Assembly: GCA_025716815.1 (NCBI GenBank)
Contig: JAIXMN010000028.1
Coordinates: 248,001 to 312,000 of the forward strand
Reading direction: 5' to 3'
Source of the DNA: Dichotomocladium elegans
Lineage: Eukaryota > Mucoromycota > Mucoromycetes > Mucorales > Lichtheimiaceae
DNA length: 64,000 nt
Shown: piece after piece, positions 57,101 to 64,000 of the stretch
Layout of the letters: the number at the start of each line of letters is the position of its first letter
Numbering within the stretch: position 1 is the first letter of the stretch
Made by a program: the position numbers and the translations under genes
Notes under the pieces: generated by a model
The model's input: only the letters and a program-made list of their open reading frames with translations
The model's database searches: none
Told to the model about the DNA's origin: nothing

Positions 57101-59194
57101 CTTTTTCGATTTCCATGCGAGCCTTGGATATGGAGTTCCTGACGTCGCTGCGTATGTCTTTTGACAGAGACGTCTTGAGTGGGCTAATAGTCTCCTGGAG
57201 CCAAAGCTCTATATCCTGATGATCAGTAGGCGATACAGGGAGAGGTTTCGAAGTAGCCACTTTCTGTTTCGGTTCGTGACTGGAAACTGTCTTGGCCGCT
57301 CGTGTCGACCGAAATGCGATGGTTGGCCTACTCGCTCTTTTCTTGCGGGTGGTCCTGCTGCGGGATCGGCTGGCAGAAGTAGTCGGAGTCATATGTGTGG
57401 TCATGGCTAGTGCATGCAGCATGGGACCTTGGGTTGACTCGACAAATGCTAAGCGCTCCTTGGTGTCTTCGAGCTCGTTTCGCAGATTACATATGGTCTT
57501 TTGGTAGTGTGCTACGATGGGGAGAGTTCCTGTTGTAGCGGGCACGTCCGAAGAAGAAAATTGCTGCCGCTCCAGGAGAAGAGTATCGCGTTCTGCAGCC
57601 ACCTGGCAGAGCTCATCAGAGGTCTCCTGAACCCGAGAGCGGAGACGATTAATCTCGTTACGGAGTGCCTGGACTTCCTTGTCAGTGATCCCGCTGGTGC
57701 CGTTGTTTGTTCCACTGCCGTTGCTTCGTGCCAAGTTGAGCTCCATCCTTAGTTTGGCTATCTGCAACCTGAGCTGGTTGACTTCGACCGACGAGCCAGC
57801 GAATTCTTGGTTCACAGATACGCGGTTTTTAATATTGCGGGCTCGATTAGCATATTTTAAGGTACTCAGGGTCTCTTGCATATTCGAGTCTGCGGGTGAG
57901 ACACAGGCGACCATTAGAGTTTGTGAATTGCCTCCCAGGCTGTCTTGCAGAAGTCTTGTGAGTTTGGAGTCACGATAGGGGATGTGTGTCGATCGGCGCG
58001 AGTCGTCGCCTAGAGCGCTGATGACATTACCAAGGGCCAGCAAGCCAGAATTTATGGCAATGCCTTCTCTGGCGCGTACACCCTGTGCGCCTGTTCGGTC
58101 GAGCTAAATCGTTTGAGATTAGTCTTCATGCAGCTATTCGGATGAAGAATATTGTCCTACCCGCTCAGAACCAGCAAGATCGACAAAATGAAATTTGCTG
58201 ATAACCGTTTTCCGTTCGCCACTATCTTCATCGGGTACGACTTGCTTCAGTATGACAGAAAATATGGCATGCGACCGAGATGACACCGCATTCATGTCTG
58301 TTGGGCCCGTGGTTCGATTGAGTGAACCCTTGGCGAGATAACCTAGCAGTTCACTCGTACTGTCGCATGGTTCTTCGCGGACACCGCTCCAGTAGATGTT
58401 GCCGCAGTTATCCTCCCGGATCGAAATTTCGCAGGTATTACCTGCAGCTGAATTAGCTCGCCGGCGTCGCTGGAAGCTGAGTAGATCGACGAGGTCTTCG
58501 TTGTACAGCTCGAGAAATGAAACTAGTACTTGTGATTCAAAATTCGGGATGGTGCTCTTCTTCTTATCAAGGCGATCAAAGAGATCATGAATAAACCGAG
58601 GGACAATGCCTAAATTTTCAACCATGTAAGAAAACTTCTTCTTCTATGCTGCTTTGGGTAGTAATCTAAACCTTGTTGATTGACTGAATCCATATTTCCA
58701 TCTATTGCGGTCCCCATACTATACGTCTTCCCTGATCCGGTTTGGCTAGGTTAAGCTTTTTGTTTTAGTTACACTTTTGGCGCTATACTTAAAATAACAT
58801 AAGAACCCAACCAACCCATAAGCGAGGACAGTCGCATTAAACCTATAAAGTTAAGGCAGGTTAGGAAAAAAAAACATATCCGGAGCACTCCAGGCCGAAA
58901 CGTTCGAGTACCCATTGATATATTTTTCTACAAGCGGCAGAACGCTCTTTGAATAAATTTCTTCTTGTCGTGCTTGCGTGTCAAACACATAATCATAAGT
59001 GAACGTGTGGTCTTTCCCGATGATAAGCTGTGGTACCCCAGGGATAAAAGAGACGGTCTCTGTGGAATTGCACAGGATTTCTTTTTGTGTCAGCGGTCGT
59101 ACGCGGACGGCGACCCTAGATATCGACGATCAGCTGAAATCGTTGCAGAAAACACAGAAATAATCGCTAGATACCGGACGGCAGTCGTTGCCAT
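54137..59194 (-). CDS. Kinesin-4 / KIF21-like motor protein
   Basis: A microtubule motor of roughly 1,500 residues. The N-terminal motor is spread over several exons: [20 protein letters not shown] (start ATG at 59194), [31 protein letters not shown], then the P-loop [25 protein letters not shown] (switch I), [11 protein letters not shown] (switch II), and [20 protein letters not shown] with [10 protein letters not shown] before the neck. Long coiled coils follow ([13 protein letters not shown], then in the big last exon heptads with [11 protein letters not shown] and [20 protein letters not shown]). The conserved mid-region [20 protein letters not shown] resembles kinesin-4 family proteins, and the tail is Ser/Pro-rich. 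Kinesin-4 motors regulate microtubule plus-end growth or move along microtubules. Splice joins HRT to SPPADWD confirm that the stretch from 59194 to 54137 is one gene. KIF4 is the alternative label. Confidence 0.85.
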
Positions 59195-62100
59195 GGTGAT
59201 GGAGTGAGGAGTCGGGAAGTAAAAGAAAAATAGGGAGACAAATGCTGCAGAAAGCTGACGATGCTGACAAGTGGCTGGAGAGGATAAAGAAAAATGGAAA
59301 GAAAGATATGAAAACCTCACGCACAAGAATATTTTTATATCGCGGGGTGAATGTGTGTGTGTCGGAAGGGGGGTGGAGATCGAGTAGAAAGTCGACGTGT
59401 AGGTGCGTTGGCGTTTGCAGCAAACAAGTTGCAGCTGGTCCAAATGCACGGGGATACTGGGAAAAGTTCGTCGCCGTTTTAATTCAATTGTACCCATGAT
59501 CCAGGAAGGTCATTGGCGGTGCAGTTTATGGAGCTATCGTTTCATATTGTGATCCACATGATTTTTTTTCTTTCTATCATAAATACTCGTCTAGCTGTCT
59601 TGTGCTGCACCAGCGTTATAACCGAATAGGCCATGAAGACAAAAAGGAGACACAATCGGATGCATGTACAAGTATAAGGTTTCAAGTTTGTAAACATCGT
59701 TCTTATTGGGGGTTGGTTGGCTGGTTGATAGACCGGATCCTCTTCTGCTTGGCTGTACCCTCCTAATGTTCTACGCAGTATTTAGTTGTAACGATGTATT
59801 ACATTGCCTATTTAAGTAGATTTTGAGCAGCAACGGATCTGTCAAAGCAAAGAGATCTAAAAGTAGGTCCCTTCAGAAGGCTTAGCAGCATGAACTTACC
59901 AAGCGGCACCTCTGTGCAGAAGTAAACTGGTCATAGCTTATGTGTATGGAAACACAAGGAACGGAAAGAGGAAAAGGGCTCCGGGAACAGGAGTCCACGG
60001 GCTGCACTGATTGGAGATGACGCGCAGAAGAAGTGACAAAACACCTGGTGCACGGCCGTTACACAGTCGGACGGCCTATATATGGAATTAAGTTGTTCCT
60101 TTAATAAATCGAAAGTTTTTGTACGCGTAGCCAAGCTGTTGTATCAATTGGTAGCGGTAACATAATGTTTCTATAGTTTCATTACCGTGGCACCATGAGG
60201 GTGCGAGTAAGGTGCGCGTTCGGAGCTACTGCTATTCTACTTGGGTATTTATTATATATATTGAGTTTTTTGTCAGAAGAATCATTGTGCTTCCTCATTG
60301 CGATAGTTCCTGATAGAACACTCTATATGTCAATGCCCAACGACAGCACGATGAATATAATCACGTGACCAACGAGTTTCAGCGATGCCGGTCATCAATC
60401 CGCTTTACAATGTGGGAACATAGAGAAGCGGACATATAACCTAAAGATATTCTCTGTCTCGCAACTCAATAACTTCATAATCTCAAATAGCGAGCGCGTG
60501 AGAAATGCAATGTTGAGGAAGTCAGGTAACGGAAGTAATTATAAATACCGTACCATAAGGATCCTTTCATCGTATCTGACATCTGATACCGCCTATTAGA
60601 AATGCCATAAGGTGGTCTTTAAATAGCCTAAATGTAAGCTCAAGTGTGAGTACTCAATAGACAACACACGGTAATCCACAAGCAACTCACTGCTGCTGTC
60701 CTCGCGATGCGACTGTTTCCGAAACAGGGGCGAGTCCACCAATGATGGTTTGTCCCTAAGCGCATTTTCTTGAGGAGTACCATTCAGAGAGTGGAATACA
60801 TTTATCATCGTACATACAGACAGCAAAATAAAAATAACAATGTAGCAGTTGCGCTGGATCTTTAATCATTGAGATCCTCAAACATGAGGTTTGTCACTAG
60901 GGAACTCAGGCAGAGCTTGACTATTGACACCATAGGATAATGGAAACACATATACCAACTCTTGTTTCCCCAAGTTCAATGCTAAGAAGGACAAATGCAC
61001 GCATAGCTGCAGAGGTTTACTTCAATTCTGGCGGTGTTGTACCTTGTTTACGATTACATCTTTTGAGATAGTAGAAGCTCACGAGATAAAAAACAGATGA
61101 ATATCTGATCTCTCATCTATAAATCTTTACCAAGTTTTCATGAAGAAGAACCATCGGAAATAATGATCTATATGATGCGAAATGAACCTTATCAATATCA
61201 ACATTACCCCGTTTTGAGATCGATGTTCCGTATATTCATTGGCTTAAAGCAACGTACATTTTGTTCCCATATTTCCTTCCACGTTTTATCTGTTATGTGT
61301 GCTCATCATTTCTGATTCTGAGGCAGAAGACATATTTCTTAATTCCAAATGATTACCTTTACTATATTTCAAAAATAGATATTGCGTTGGTAACAGGAAG
61401 ATTTCGCACCGCCGGAATGGGGTAAATTCGAAACTACAGAGCTATTAATAAAAAAAATATAAATCATTCTCCATTGCACGTTAACATGCCGCCATGCTCG
61501 ATACGAAAGCATATCCAAATGTACATGTGACGATTACCGCTGTGTATCAATCGATATAATACGAGAAGCGGTGTATCTTTGGTAAGGAAAAAGGGGGAAA
61601 GGAGAGGGATATTGCACAAGGCATTTAAAGCCCCAGGATTAACGAGGTGTTTGTATCTTTTGGATTTGGCTTCTGTGGCGCTTGTAATATTGGTGGGGAT
61701 GGATGTCAGATTTCAATAATAATCCTGTAGACTTACCGACTAAAAATGGACTTAACAAAGAAAAAAAGAGTTATTCCCATCTGATGATTAGTATGGAATC
61801 AAAGCAGGATAAAAGATCATATACGCTATTATCAATGTTAAATTCTTTTGCTATTCTCAGCTGTATGCCTTTCTTGCTTCCACTGAGCGTCAGTAGCGCG
61901 AAGTCCTTTCATGACCATCCATGTCATTATATTTTTTCTATCAGATCTTTCCTACGAAAATAAGCATCTAGATATCAAACACAATACTACGATCTACGTT
62001 GATATCATAACAGCTCCCGAGTAAACAGTGCAACCCTTATTTAGTAATTAACGGAGCGTTATAAGATTCTCAAATCTATGGAGAAGTTGTTCCATGATCT

Positions 62101-62726
62101 ACCCGAGGGGAGCCTGGGTAATCTCTTCAAAACGGTTTAAAACGGCTCACTCTTATGTACTGCATCGAAGATATGCGAGCGACTTCTTTGTTTGTAAGTT
62201 TATTAAAATACTACAGGAGCTCTCCTCGTACTTTAATATTCGTTGCTGTACACTACTGAAACGAGGATGTATTACTAATTGCCTCGATGATGCTAATGAA
62301 TCCTTCCAAAAGAAATTTCACACTCTGATGTTATTGGCCAGTATATGCTATATCTGTCATCAGAACGTCTTTATTCTTTCACATATGGACATGCATAGCA
62401 GAGAGCAGCAAGCTTAGATTACCCCTGCGAGATATATGACAATGTGCGCGAGGTAGTACATAAGTGCATGGCATCCACGCCCATCAAGGACATAGACATG
62501 AGCGTCCTCGTTAAGTCACAAAAAATCAGTATCTGTATAGAGAAGGACTTAATCACCTGGTGCAACATCCTTTTTGTAATGTTGCAATGTCAGACCTAAG
62601 AGGGACAGACTTTGATCGGTACTAGCGAATGCATCGACGTCTGGGCCTGAGACGATGACTGAGTGGTGTCGGGGATAAAAGAAAATCGAAATAGTTTTTG
62701 GACGGATACCGTTGATCTTTCACAAA
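59195..62726. other. Gene-poor interval
   Basis: About 3.5 kb of A/T-rich sequence between the kinesin start and the last gene. It has short A-, T- and GT-rich runs and small open frames on both strands without family resemblance. No tRNA, rRNA or transposon ends were recognised. Confidence 0.4.
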
Positions 62727-63721
62727 ATGAGCACAGAAAACATGGATATGACCCCGCACATTCAGCCGCAAGACGAGGATTTTGACATTGATCAAACAGC
62801 GAAAATGTGGATTCAAGAGCAAGTGGGGAAAGAAGTGGTAATTTCCAGACTGATCAATGGTCTTCTTGGTGATTCTGTGCATTCATAAATTTTTTATGCT
62901 TAGAAAAGAGTCCGAGACGCAGGCTCAAGTGTGCTCGCGCTAAAGGTACGAGCGAAAAGTCTTCTCAGAGACGAAAAATAAGGTCTTATAAAAAAGCATT
63001 TCCTTTATTATGTATGCGGGGTGGGGTTTGTATGGTGTAGATTATAAATTGCGGCGTGGTCCCGAATTTTGACAAGAAAACAGCACGGGCAGTGAATCGC
63101 ATTGAGCTAGATACCAATATCGATCTTTCCAATGTTCAGCAGGTATTTGGATGCTTTTATATATTTACATAATATAATGAGGCTATTCTAATTTATACCT
63201 CGGTAGGTCATGGTATCGCCCGCTGTTTCGTATCCCTACAAACCGGATTTCTATTACGTAAACGTATGTCATGATCCTTTTGTAAGCGTAGCCCGAAAGG
63301 ATGTATTGATGACATATTATGATCTAGCTTATTCTGTTCACGGAGAAACCTATTCCTTTTCTCGCCCCATATCTCTATAAAGAGAGCGTGAAAGTCATCC
63401 AGCCAGAAAAGATATTTGATGAGGGACGGAAAAAGGTGCCCAGCAAAGAGGTAGTCCTAAAGAATGATATGCGGGAGTTCTTGTTTATCAACAAACGAGG
63501 CATTCGTGGACGCTTCACTATCCGAGAGTACCACAGTGTATAGTTTCATTTTATAATAATATAATAGATTTTAATGTTCAGTGGAAGCATGAATGTTTGA
63601 CATGTCGTTGGTTTGTTGAAGGCACAACGAAGCCCCTTCGTGTGAGTATACCGTTAATTTGGTCTGATCCGATCGGTGAACTACTAACCATTAGGCGCCA
63701 TGGTGGAGCCAGTTGATGTAA
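62727..63721 (+). CDS. Unrecognised multi-exon gene
   Basis: Seven small exons can be joined in phase with short introns of about 45-90 bases. They read MSTENMDMTPHIQPQDEDFD, AKMWIQEQVGKEV, then KRVRDAGSSVLALK, IINCGVVPNFDKKTARAVNR and IELDTNIDLSNVQQ, VMVSPAVSYPYKPDFYYVN, LILFTEKPIPFLAPYLYKES and KVIQPEKIFDEGRKKVPSKE, and a last pair with WKHECLTCRWFVEGTTKPLR and APWWSQLM before TAA at 63719. The consistency of frame and borders over six introns argues for a real gene of about 230 residues. The protein is charged, without membrane segments or clear repeats. I do not recognise a family. A Cys-x-x-Cys pair (CLTC) near the end could bind metal. Confidence 0.5.
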
Positions 63722-64000
63722 AGCTGAAAATAAGTTAAGAAGACAAACAGACAATGCTGTATTTCCTGCTTCGGTCCTTGATCGCTTAATTCACACAGCA
63801 TTTTCCTTGAGATATGAGTGACGACATGACGCAGTTATTGCGCATTACGGTTTATACAAAATAGATGGTCATAAGTCGTGATCTCAGGAGCAAGGCGAGA
63901 TGGTCGGATACCAGCAAACTTTGGGACTTATAAACAAGGCTATCTGGAAGCGACTAGGTGCTTGGATCGTTGCCTTTATGCATGACATAATCCATGGTAT
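63722..64000. other. Right-edge sequence
   Basis: The last 280 bases up to the window edge. No gene was recognised; any feature here would continue outside. Confidence 0.3.

Noticed and set aside
1..64000. Prokaryotic features, CRISPR, prophage or rRNA
   Set aside because: Spliceosomal introns run throughout, all recognised genes are eukaryotic, and no regularly spaced repeats or rRNA sequence were seen.

Overview
The window reads as nuclear DNA of an early-diverging filamentous fungus, most likely Mucoromycota (inference). Almost every protein gene is cut by short introns, mostly about 50 to 110 bases with gtaagt/gtgagt-type donors and ag acceptors. Recognisable genes include a fungal Cwh43 GPI-lipid remodelase, a Kre9/Knh1-type cell-surface protein and an SPX-ankyrin-GDPD Gde1-type enzyme. 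They sit beside genes that yeasts lack, namely Gemin2, an Integrator INTS2 homologue, cyclin-Q and a kinesin-4/KIF21-like motor. There are no operons, rRNA genes or CRISPR arrays. Gene models below were built by hand by joining frames at plausible splice sites, so outer coordinates are firmer than some internal exons.

Layout. 1-2.8 kb: unassigned fragments. 2.8-7.4 kb: GEMIN2 (-) divergent from BCD1/ZNHIT6 (+), then a C-terminally short INTS2 homologue (+). 7.9-11.6 kb: CWH43 (-), either split into two genes or carrying one unusually long intron. 13.7-19.9 kb: NPL4 (+), a Cdc48/AFG2-like double AAA+ ATPase (+), and a polyQ, membrane-anchored LEA2-like protein (+). 20.4-26.6 kb: an unknown coiled-coil protein (-), a stretch without a clear gene, and an HMG-box transcription factor (-). 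26.6-32 kb: gene-poor. 32-35.5 kb: a class I histone deacetylase (+) convergent with cyclin-Q (-). 37.6-46.5 kb: a Tc1/mariner transposase relic (-), a GDE1-type phosphodiesterase (-) and, divergently, exocyst SEC5 (+). 46.5-51.4 kb: gene-poor, with tRNA-Thr(AGT) and a 518-bp inverted-repeat element flanked by TA. 51.4-59.2 kb: a secreted Kre9/Knh1-like protein (+), an Mpv17/PMP22 protein (+), and a kinesin (-). 59.2-62.7 kb: gene-poor. 62.7-63.7 kb: an unrecognised multi-exon gene (+).

The genes are mostly housekeeping and do not form one pathway, but some neighbours share a theme. GEMIN2 (snRNP assembly) and BCD1 (box C/D snoRNP assembly) share a 156-bp divergent promoter. NPL4, a Cdc48 cofactor, lies 164 bp upstream of a Cdc48-family ATPase. 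CWH43, the Kre9-like protein and SEC5 all serve the cell surface or secretion.

The observations most worth checking are the INTS2 homologue that ends near the middle of the family, three introns whose reading frames demand GC-AG borders (one right after the ATG of NPL4), the CWH43 split, and the TA-flanked inverted-repeat element.
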